From assembly GCA_013203755.1 (NCBI GenBank), contig JABMPI010000540.1, forward strand, positions 1-5,458: a stretch of DNA of 5,458 bases, in the 5' to 3' direction. The notes under the pieces were generated by a model that did not search any database, was not told the origin of the DNA, and was given only the letters and a program-made list of their open reading frames with translations. A program made the position numbers and the translations under genes. This stretch comes from Bacteroidota bacterium. Lineage in GTDB: Bacteria; Bacteroidota; Bacteroidia; Bacteroidales; Prolixibacteraceae. Positions 1 through 5,456 of this stretch are shown one piece after another (the stretch's first letter is position 1; every line of letters starts with the position of its first letter).

Positions 1-1
1 C

Positions 2-24
2 AATTATAATGTAAGCATCACAAA
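2..24 (+). repeat. 23-base direct repeat, copy 1
   Basis: This 23-base sequence, starting AATTATAATGTAAGC and ending ATCACAAA, is identical to 264-286. The bases on both sides differ between copies, so the match is exactly 23. The offset is 262 bases. It lies outside the nested inverted-repeat block, at the very edge of the window, so its left context cannot be judged. Confidence 0.85.
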
Positions 25-88
25 ACACATAGTTTCGAAGATGAATATCAACTGTTCATCAAACATTATCAGGATTCATTAAAGAAAC

Positions 89-302
89 AATAAGGTGAAT
101 AAGGTCGTTTTTATGGGGGATAATTCAGGGCTACTAAGGTTATTCTTTTAGGATAAGGTTTAAAAAAATGTCAATTTAAAACGCAATTTCTGTGGGAAGA
201 GGAAAGGAGTTGTGGTTTCAGATTCATAAAAACCTTATCTTTAGGGTTTAAACCTTAGTAGCTAATTATAATGTAAGCATCACAAACCTTATTAACCTTA
301 TT
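89..302. repeat. Nested inverted-repeat block (three pairs of arms)
   Basis: Three pairs of inverted arms share one approximate centre. The outer pair is 89-105 with 286-302 (16 of 17 match; each arm holds two AATAAGGT-type units with a 9-base period). The middle pair is 130-141 (GCTACTAAGGTT) with 251-262, perfect over 12 bases. The inner pair is 152-161 (GATAAGGTTT) with 230-239, perfect over 10 bases. The central loop (162-229) has no obvious structure and no useful ORF. Taken as DNA it looks like a short terminal-inverted-repeat element of MITE type or its remnant; taken as RNA it would fold into a long interrupted hairpin. I see no transposase and no clear target-site duplication next to the outer arms. 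Confidence 0.65.
264..286 (+). repeat. 23-base direct repeat, copy 2
   Basis: This is an exact second copy of the 23-base sequence at 2-24. It sits between the right middle arm (251-262) and the right outer arm (286-302) of the nested inverted repeat, sharing one base with the outer arm. The left half of the block has no matching copy at the mirror position (106-129), so the symmetry is broken exactly by this segment. Confidence 0.85.
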
Positions 303-321
303 TAATATGAAGATTGAGAAT

Positions 322-354
322 ACCTTTTCCAAAGTTCAAAACTTTGGAAAAGGT
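322..354 (-). terminator. Hairpin terminator after the zinc dehydrogenase gene
   Basis: A perfect 15-bp stem (322-336 with 340-354; arms ACCTTTTCCAAAGTT and AACTTTGGAAAAGGT) closes a 3-base CAA loop, 10 bases beyond the TAA stop at 364-366. It is placed like an intrinsic terminator for the minus-strand transcript. The following minus-strand bases (ATTCTCAATCTTC) are only moderately T-rich. The plus strand has TTATTT after the stem, so the hairpin could work in both directions. Confidence 0.7.
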
Positions 355-363
355 TATTTCAAT

Positions 364-1638
364 TTAAATCTCCGGAGCGTTTGCCAATAAATATTCTTCT
401 GCTTCCACATTCCAAAGTCCTTTTGTTTTGCTTAATATTTTAGCAAGGTCGGCATAAAAAGGATTCTCTTTTCCCAATTCCTCAAAATCGTAAATTGAAG
501 TAAGAGGCAGGTCTTTGTGCGTATAAATCAGTTTTTTTCCTCCTGGTATATTTGGTAAATCCAGAGTGGTGTCAATTACAGTATTTAACCCTCCAATGTG
601 TGTTACCAATCCTGCCGGGTCCAGTCCTTTTTTCATAATGTCAAGTGCTTCCAGCATGTCGCTGGTATTTCCACCCGATGTTCCAACAATGTGGGTTGAA
701 GCATAATGTACGTTGTAGAAATTCATTTTTGCTGAAAACTCGGTGTTACTTGGTCCTGCAAAAAAATTGAGGCATCCGTCGGCGGCTAAAATTGCATCGC
801 CTTGTTCAACAACCGGAGTAACCGGAGCAAAAGCAAAAACGTCGTTGTAACCTGTTCCGCCAGAAAGTTCCTTTAAGGTAGAAATTGGGTTTTTAACATT
901 TCCGGTGTTCAAATAAATCAATTCGATGTTGTTTTCTTTTGCCCAGTCAATTGGGAAAATCTCGGCAGCTCTGTCCAAACGTTCCTGCGAAATATCGGTG
1001 ACCACTAAAAGCGAAGGTTTTCTGTCTTGCCTGCTTATTACATAATTAATTGCAGCTAGTCCCAACGGACCAACACCGGCAAGAATTGCCATTTTACCAC
1101 CCTCTACAATTTCCATGTTGTGAACATAGGAACCCGGGTTGGTGTGGTAGTTGGCATGCATGGCGCCAATTACACAACTTAGCGGCTCAGCCAACGAACC
1201 CGGATAAAAACCAGGGCCATCGTAGGCCAGCAAACAATCTTGCTCCAACACATCTTTTGGGATGATAACATAAGTTGCATTACCACCAATGTATTTATAA
1301 GAATAACCTGGCGCACTCAAAACACCCACCGGGCCATCTTCGTAATAAATGGCAGGCTGAATGGAATATTTTTGTCCGACCTTAAATTTATTTTGCCATT
1401 TGGCGCCAATTTCAATAATTTCGCCACTAAATTCGTGACCAATAATTGTTGGGTTTTCAGCGGCATCATTCGGAACACGTTTGTGGTCTGCCCCTTGAAT
1501 TGCAGCTTTCCAGCTCGACATACAAATGCTGTCGGAAACTACTTTTGCCAAAATCTCATCGTCTTTAATCGCCGGAAGTTCAAACTCTTCCAATCTCAAA
1601 TCACTCTTCCCGTATAATCGAACTGCTTTTGTTTTCAT
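364..1638 (-). CDS. Zinc-binding medium-chain dehydrogenase, L-sorbose-1-phosphate reductase (SorE/YggP)-like
   Basis: A 424-residue cytoplasmic oxidoreductase, full length for the SorE/YggP branch of the zinc alcohol dehydrogenase superfamily. The N-terminal GroES-like catalytic domain (about 1-180) shows Cys39 in SDSICMSSWK, the GHE motif at 67-69 (His68, Glu69) and Glu151 in SLAEPLSC, the expected catalytic zinc positions. The four-cysteine structural zinc lobe of classical alcohol dehydrogenases is absent, as is usual in this branch. The Rossmann domain starts with GVGPLG (188-193), and Asp215 after the second strand suggests NAD(H) preference. Family hallmarks remembered from E. coli YggP are present: YSYKYIGGNATY, GAMHANYHT, DGCLNFFAGP, NFYNVHYASTH, VTHIGG and NIPGGKKLIY. 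Known family members reduce L-sorbose 1-phosphate to D-glucitol 6-phosphate; a polyol or sugar-phosphate substrate here is inference. It is the last gene of the cluster, 169 bases after the aldolase/SDR gene and followed by a hairpin. The ATG lies at the family's usual MKTKA start, with an A-rich leader and no Shine-Dalgarno motif. Confidence 0.93.
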   Translation of the reverse strand: MKTKAVRLYGKSDLRLEEFELPAIKDDEILAKVVSDSICMSSWKAAIQGADHKRVPNDAAENPTIIGHEFSGEIIEIGAKWQNKFKVGQKYSIQPAIYYEDGPVGVLSAPGYSYKYIGGNATYVIIPKDVLEQDCLLAYDGPGFYPGSLAEPLSCVIGAMHANYHTNPGSYVHNMEIVEGGKMAILAGVGPLGLAAINYVISRQDRKPSLLVVTDISQERLDRAAEIFPIDWAKENNIELIYLNTGNVKNPISTLKELSGGTGYNDVFAFAPVTPVVEQGDAILAADGCLNFFAGPSNTEFSAKMNFYNVHYASTHIVGTSGGNTSDMLEALDIMKKGLDPAGLVTHIGGLNTVIDTTLDLPNIPGGKKLIYTHKDLPLTSIYDFEELGKENPFYADLAKILSKTKGLWNVEAEEYLLANAPEI

Positions 1639-1643
1639 TTTAT

Positions 1644-1676
1644 TTTAGATTTGAGTAGTGAGATATGAGTAATTAG
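1644..1676. repeat. Degenerate short repeat, GAGTA/GAGATA type
   Basis: Just before the dehydrogenase gene, the plus strand shows TTTGAGTAGTGAGATATGAG, in which a GAG-TA unit of 7-8 bases recurs about three times with changes. It is low-complexity AT-rich sequence, probably a small degenerate tandem repeat. On the coding strand it supplies the leader of the dehydrogenase gene, which has no Shine-Dalgarno motif. Confidence 0.35.
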
Positions 1677-1695
1677 AAAAGAACATTTATTTTCC

Positions 1696-1731
1696 CGTCA
1701 TTCCGTCCGTCGGTTGACGGACAGCATGACG
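1696..1731. repeat. GC-rich palindromic repeat (16-base arms, GGTT loop)
   Basis: CGTCATTCCGTCCGTC (1696-1711) pairs with GACGGACAGCATGACG (1716-1731) in 14 of 16 positions around a 4-base loop. It is much more GC-rich than the AT-rich gap around it. Its ends CGTCAT/ATGACG are shared with the palindromic repeat at 5388-5456, suggesting a related dispersed, REP-like family. It lies between the aldolase/SDR stop and the dehydrogenase start, so the transcript would carry a strong hairpin there. It could protect or partly terminate the mRNA; no U-tract follows. Confidence 0.7.
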
Positions 1732-1782
1732 TTCTAATATTTTACTTCACTAAATACAAGCACTGACTACTTTTTTCTGTTC

Positions 1783-1807
1783 TTTACTTACTACTTACTA
1801 CTTTCTT
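1783..1807. repeat. Short tandem repeat, CTTACTA units
   Basis: Two exact 7-base units CTTACTA (1787-1793 and 1794-1800) are followed by a decayed third unit (CTTTCTT) and end at the stop codon of the aldolase/SDR gene. On the coding strand this is TAGTAAG repeated directly after the TAG stop, supplying further in-frame or out-of-frame stops. It may arise by slippage. Confidence 0.5.
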
Positions 1808-3781
1808 CTATTTCAACATATTCTGCCCACCCGTAACCGGCACTGCCTGTCCGGTTTCGTATTCCTGATCGATTACGTAAAAAATGGCTTTTGCTACATC
1901 TTCAGCAGTACAACCACGACCGGCAGGAACCTGTGCTTCATAAAACGCTTTTACATCGTCAATGGTTTTGGCATCCGGCACTTTTCCTGCATTTAAATAT
2001 TGTACAAACAATCCATTTTCGGGATCGCTCCAAAGCGGACCGTCAAAAAAGTTGCCCGGACAAATGGAATTTACCTTAATATTAAACGGCATTAATTCCA
2101 GTGCAAATGACTGTGTTAAACCAATTCCACCAAATTTTCCACCGGCATAAGCAAAATTTTTGTTGCTTCCTTTTAACCCCGATTTAGAATTTATTTGAAT
2201 GATATCCATGTAATAATTGGCATCAATTTTACTCTGGATTTTCATAATTGTTTGTGCGTATTTGGCGCAAAGAAAATATCCGGTGTAATTTACCTTTGTC
2301 ATTAATTCGAAAGTTGCCTGGTCCATTTCGTCCAAACTGCCGGCACGTAAAATACCAGCGTTGGAAATCATGGCATCCAATCCTCCAAAATGTATTACGG
2401 TTTGCTGAACAAGATTTTTTACCGATTCAGCATCAGAAACGTTTACGCTTATAAAATGGGCTCTGTTTTTAGTCTCTTTTGAATTGAGTTCTGCAGCAAA
2501 TTCCCGGCCTTTTTCTTCGTTCATGTCGGCAATAATTACGTTGGCTCCCTCGGAAAACATCAAGTCGGCAATTCCTGCTCCAAAACCTTGTGCTGCACCG
2601 GTTACAATTGCAACTTTGTTTTCAACCCGGCCTTGCGCTTTTCCGCCCAACGAAATCTTTTTGCGGTAGTTTTCCACCTCCCAGTTTTCAATAAATGAGG
2701 CTTGCTCTGTGGTTAAAGGATGAGACCCTCCAAAGTTTTCTGCTAAAGTAGCAATTTGGCAAAAGTCGTTTACCATATCTTTTAAGTAGCCAACCGAAAC
2801 GGCTGAATCCTCAGATACAATTACGCCTTCATTTTGAATAAAAATAAGTTTTGGAGCTGCTCCTTTTCTGGTTTTAAAATCAGCAATTTTTGTTTTTGCC
2901 TCTTCAATTATTGTGTCTGTATCGTTGTTTTCAATAAACAGGTATTCCGACATACAATAAACCATTTGATCGGGGTTGAAAGGTTTTTCAAGCCCTTTCT
3001 TAAATGCTGTTTTGTTAGAAATAAATTTGTTTATCCACGAACTGTTAATTGCCGAGGCAACTTTAAGTTTCTCTTCAGAAAGAAGCATACGAATTGCAGG
3101 TACAATTTCAGCCATTTTTTCTGAAACAGGAAGGTCAAGCTCCTCAGGAAAAACTTCAAAAGCTCTTTTTAATTGTGATTTAACTCCGGCGTAAATGCCG
3201 TTAATTTCGTCGATGGAATTGGCTGCTACAAAAATACCATGGTTTTGAAGTAGCACAATTTGTGGCTCTTTATTAAATTTTGTTTTGTATTTTTTAATCT
3301 CTTCGTCGATGGCTACAAATAGAATATAACCGGGATCGGTGTACGGAATGTAAAGTACTTCCTCTCCAAAAATCTCCAGGGTTTTTTCGGCTGCCAAATT
3401 GCTGCACATTAAACCGTTTACTAAAGTGGAGTGGGTGTGAACCACAAAACTGAAGTTAAACAGATTATGCAACGACGTTTCTACCGAGGGGCGTAATCCG
3501 GAGCCTGGATCAATGCGACTGTTTAGCAAAGCATTTTTTACCTCCTCCTCGCGCTGAGTTGGGTCGGCAGAAAATTGCTGGTTGGGAATGTCGTTTAGTT
3601 TTTCGCGATCGAGCACACAAAATCCATTTTCGTCGATATCACTCAGATTGACACCGCTGGCTTTTATCCAAAGGTGTTTTTCGTCTTTGTAAGATGTGTT
3701 GCCACCGCCGGCAATTACGTATTCTTTTTTAAGTCCGTAAAACCTCGAAACTTCTATTAAATCTTTTACTCCCTGATTCAT
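1808..3781 (-). CDS. Bifunctional class II aldolase / short-chain dehydrogenase (SrlD-like C-terminus)
   Basis: A 657-residue two-domain cytoplasmic enzyme. Residues about 1-220 form a class II aldolase/adducin domain: GGGNTSYKD (25-33) and KASG (40-43) for phosphate/substrate binding, Glu101 as likely catalytic acid, and zinc ligands His115 and His117 (HTH) and His181 (NHG). A helical linker of about 160 residues follows. Residues about 385-657 form a Rossmann SDR domain: TGAAQGFG (394-401), Asp419 ending strand 2 (NAD preference), SNAG (473-476), Asn498, Ser532, and Tyr545-xxx-Lys549. All aldolase and SDR key residues are intact. The stretch from INSKSG through KFGGIGLTQS, GN, VPAGRGC and TGQAVPVTGGQ matches remembered E. 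coli SrlD (sorbitol-6-phosphate 2-dehydrogenase) closely. Likely role: NAD-linked oxidation of a polyol (phosphate) to a ketose (phosphate), plus retro-aldol cleavage or epimerisation of a sugar phosphate; the exact substrates are inferred. The family is often annotated as rhamnulose-1-phosphate aldolase/alcohol dehydrogenase. The start lies about 8 bases from an upstream repeat, with an A-rich leader. Confidence 0.93.
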   Translation of the reverse strand: MNQGVKDLIEVSRFYGLKKEYVIAGGGNTSYKDEKHLWIKASGVNLSDIDENGFCVLDREKLNDIPNQQFSADPTQREEEVKNALLNSRIDPGSGLRPSVETSLHNLFNFSFVVHTHSTLVNGLMCSNLAAEKTLEIFGEEVLYIPYTDPGYILFVAIDEEIKKYKTKFNKEPQIVLLQNHGIFVAANSIDEINGIYAGVKSQLKRAFEVFPEELDLPVSEKMAEIVPAIRMLLSEEKLKVASAINSSWINKFISNKTAFKKGLEKPFNPDQMVYCMSEYLFIENNDTDTIIEEAKTKIADFKTRKGAAPKLIFIQNEGVIVSEDSAVSVGYLKDMVNDFCQIATLAENFGGSHPLTTEQASFIENWEVENYRKKISLGGKAQGRVENKVAIVTGAAQGFGAGIADLMFSEGANVIIADMNEEKGREFAAELNSKETKNRAHFISVNVSDAESVKNLVQQTVIHFGGLDAMISNAGILRAGSLDEMDQATFELMTKVNYTGYFLCAKYAQTIMKIQSKIDANYYMDIIQINSKSGLKGSNKNFAYAGGKFGGIGLTQSFALELMPFNIKVNSICPGNFFDGPLWSDPENGLFVQYLNAGKVPDAKTIDDVKAFYEAQVPAGRGCTAEDVAKAIFYVIDQEYETGQAVPVTGGQNMLK

Positions 3782-3790
3782 CTTTTATGT

Positions 3791-3886
3791 CTTTTCTCTG
3801 CGAAACTCTGTGTCTTCTTTGTGTCCTCTGTGGTTAATTATTTTTTTTACCACAGAGAAAACAGAGATTTTTACAGAGAACCCTGA
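3791..3886. repeat. Palindromic CTCTGTG/CACAGAG intergenic repeat
   Basis: A perfect 9-bp inverted repeat (CTCTGTGGT 3826-3834, ACCACAGAG 3849-3857) surrounds an AT-rich 14-base spacer. The symmetry continues imperfectly outwards: CTCTG-type units occur at about 3796-3800, 3807-3812 and 3827-3832 on the left, and ACAGAG units at 3852-3857, 3861-3866 and 3873-3878 on the right. The element fills nearly the whole gap between the PHP and aldolase/SDR genes. From memory, repeats of this ACCACAGAG..ACAGAG wording are common between genes in environmental Bacteroidota and other phyla; a genome search is needed to confirm copies here. Confidence 0.7.
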
Positions 3887-3899
3887 GTTGGTTTTCAAA

Positions 3900-5138
3900 T
3901 TATATTTCTAAAAACTTTGCAATTACTGCTTTCCCTAATTCAATAAAATATTCCTTTTCATCAACTTTAGCAATGCCGTTTTTCAAGTATCCTTCTTCGC
4001 CTTTGGCTACTAAATATTGATGTGCCGCAACAACAGCTACTCCTTCGTAATTAATTTGTTTTAGCTCATCATCTAAATCAATACCTCCGCCACAGCTAAT
4101 TTTCATGGGATCTAGTTTTGGTGTGTTGTGCTCGGTACCAAAGGTAATTACAAACCCGTTTTCGTAGAAATATTTTACAAAGTTTTTCAGAATATTAAAA
4201 TCGTTTCTACCCGGAATAAGCTCAACGCTGAAAATGTTTTTGCTTTGCAGCGTTTGTAGCAGTTGCTCTTTGTTGCCTTCGTAATCGGTAAAATTTCCAT
4301 TGCCAAAATCTAATAAAACCGGGTAGCAAGGAATTCCGCCGGCATCAATAATTACTTCCATTATTTCTTCTAACGAAAGAAATGCTTTTGGATCTTCGGG
4401 AACAAAAGCTGCGCCACCAGATTTTAGCAGGTTACCACGGATTTCATTCTCCAATCCGGCAACATCATTTATATCCGATTTTATCTCTTTCCCTGAAAAT
4501 ATTTTTGTGAGTAAATCTTTCCTTTCCGTTTCCCTCTCAACTTTTTCGAAAACCGCAATACGAATAGCCTGTGCAATGTGTCTTTCGCGAAAAAGATTTT
4601 TAGCCAGTTTATGTTGTACTTCTGCAGCATCAAACTGAATATCGGTTCCAATTTCAGCAAGAAAAACATTTAGCTTTTCCACCATTTCAAAGGTCTGGTT
4701 ATTACTTTCCTTTTGTAAATCTGCTATTTTTTTGAATGAAGCATCACTCATTTTGGCAGGCTGGTTTAATCCTTTTCCACTAAAATAGGTACGCCCCGGA
4801 TTACTTGGGTCGTTTACACGAACTCCGGCTTCCTGCAAATCGTTTTGCAATCCCATAAATTCAATATTGAATAGCGGGAAGATTTTGTTCTCAACGGCCA
4901 AAGTTGCAAATTCGTTGTAACCGTCGGTGGTGTAAAAATCGTTGATTCCCAAAACACTTACACCTTCAGCTTTTGCCAATTCAAATGCTTGGTTGATTTC
5001 TGAAAAAGCACTAAACGAGTGGGGTGTGTGAATATGCCCGTTTATGTCGGGAACTGTTTGTTGTGGTTGAGTTTTGTTCCAATCCAATAATTCCTGAGTT
5101 TCAGGGAAATCTGCGAAAATGCTTTTATTTATGCTCAT
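3900..5138 (-). CDS. PHP-domain protein of uncertain function, TrpH-like layout with altered metal ligands
   Basis: A 412-residue soluble protein with no signal peptide or membrane segment. It has a polymerase-and-histidinol-phosphatase (PHP) fold: motif I is GHIHTPHSFS (34-43; His35, His37), motif II is INDFYTTDG (65-73; Asp67), and motif III is FNIEFMG (90-96; Glu93). After a helical insert, ERHIAQAI (185-192; His187) resembles the RPHIA motif of TrpH/YciV PHP proteins. Residues 246-273 (VPEDP through AGGIPCYP) line up with the TrpH segment ending in AGG-x-AVLAHP. By eye, two usual histidine ligands are replaced: Phe68 where TDH is usual, and Tyr272 where AHP is usual. The last motif is GTEHN (334-338) instead of SDxHG. 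Known PHP proteins are phosphoesterases (histidinol phosphatase, RNase AM, exonucleases). Position as first gene of a sugar dehydrogenase/aldolase cluster suggests action on a phosphorylated sugar intermediate, which is inference. The ATG is supported by a plausible -7 element 11 bases upstream. Confidence 0.9.
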   Translation of the reverse strand: MSINKSIFADFPETQELLDWNKTQPQQTVPDINGHIHTPHSFSAFSEINQAFELAKAEGVSVLGINDFYTTDGYNEFATLAVENKIFPLFNIEFMGLQNDLQEAGVRVNDPSNPGRTYFSGKGLNQPAKMSDASFKKIADLQKESNNQTFEMVEKLNVFLAEIGTDIQFDAAEVQHKLAKNLFRERHIAQAIRIAVFEKVERETERKDLLTKIFSGKEIKSDINDVAGLENEIRGNLLKSGGAAFVPEDPKAFLSLEEIMEVIIDAGGIPCYPVLLDFGNGNFTDYEGNKEQLLQTLQSKNIFSVELIPGRNDFNILKNFVKYFYENGFVITFGTEHNTPKLDPMKISCGGGIDLDDELKQINYEGVAVVAAHQYLVAKGEEGYLKNGIAKVDEKEYFIELGKAVIAKFLEI

Positions 5139-5387
5139 TGTAATCTATTCAAATTTAAGAGTGCAAATTAACAAAAGTGAATGAACCGGGCTGTCCTTTA
5201 GTATCCTGTTTTAAGTCTGATGGATTTTTATGTTGTAAAAACACACACGAGAATGCCGGATTAATTAATTTTTGCAGCTATTGTTACTTTAATATAGCAA
5301 GGGTTAGCAACATCAAACTCTATGTTTTGAGTCTTTGATAAGAAAATGTCAAGGACTAGTGTCAAGTCAAACCAGAATTTACGGGAA
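5139..5387. other. Non-coding region upstream of the gene cluster
   Basis: About 250 AT-rich bases lie between the PHP start and the palindromic repeat at 5388. I see no ORF of useful length, no tRNA-like fold and no convincing riboswitch. Only the possible -7 element near the gene and a minor direct repeat TGTCAAG (5347-5353 and 5360-5366) stand out. It probably holds the promoter and any operator of the cluster. Confidence 0.5.
5150..5157 (-). promoter_or_regulatory. Possible Bacteroidota -7 promoter element (TAAATTTG)
   Basis: The minus strand reads TAAATTTG, an exact match to the TAnnTTTG -7 consensus of Bacteroidota primary sigma factors, 11 bases before the ATG of the PHP gene. The -33 partner is weak: the nearest suitable TTTG is at 5172-5175, only 14 bases upstream rather than the usual 19 or so. 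If used, the mRNA leader would be only a few bases long. It is the only good candidate I found ahead of the cluster. Confidence 0.35.
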
Positions 5388-5456
5388 AGATTCCTTCGTC
5401 GTTCCTTCTCGGAATGACGTCATTGCGAAGACGAGGTACGAGGATGAAGCAATCTT
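5388..5456. repeat. Double-armed palindromic repeat centred on ATGACGTCAT
   Basis: Two related arms meet head to head at the 10-base palindrome ATGACGTCAT (5414-5423). The left arm runs AGATTCCTTCGTC .. GGAATGACG and the right arm CGTCATTGCGAAG .. GAAGCAATCTT. They are imperfect reverse complements of each other (AGATT-C/G-CTTC and so on). Each arm also has its own 5-bp end pairing (ATTCC/GGAAT; ATTGC/GCAAT). The right arm contains ACGAGG twice (5431-5436, 5438-5443). The wording resembles the 'CGTCATTGCGA .. GAAGCAATCT' dispersed repeats seen in many bacterial genomes. It is non-coding and lies about 250 bases upstream of the PHP gene. Confidence 0.7.

Noticed and set aside
2..82. The tail of a plus-strand gene entering from the left (open frame from base 2 to the TAA at 80-82)
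   Set aside because: It is only 26 codons, begins with the 23-base repeat that is clearly non-coding in its other copy, and has no recognisable protein motif.
113..151. A 12-codon plus-strand ORF (ATG at 113) as a leader peptide
   Set aside because: It lies across the left middle arm of the inverted repeat, has no ribosome site, and no plus-strand gene follows it.
1..303. A CRISPR array or tandem-repeat array at the window start
   Set aside because: Only two copies of the 23-base repeat occur, 262 bases apart, without regular spacers; the other symmetry is inverted, not direct.
1050..1617. Plus-strand open frames (71 and 125 residues) opposite the zinc dehydrogenase gene
   Set aside because: They lie fully inside a well-supported minus-strand gene, and their translations show no family motif and have odd composition. 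They are frame shadows.
1891..3194. Several plus-strand open frames of 61-96 residues opposite the aldolase/SDR gene
   Set aside because: All are antisense to intact, motif-rich coding sequence and overlap each other in different frames, with no recognisable domain.
4481..4669. Minus-strand 62-residue open frame inside the PHP gene
   Set aside because: It is a different frame of the same strand, Lys/Phe-rich, and covers the helical insert of the PHP protein; there is no sign of a separate gene.
5139..5387. A riboswitch or other structured leader upstream of the PHP gene
   Set aside because: I found no strong nested helices or known riboswitch core motif, and the best promoter candidate is downstream of this region.
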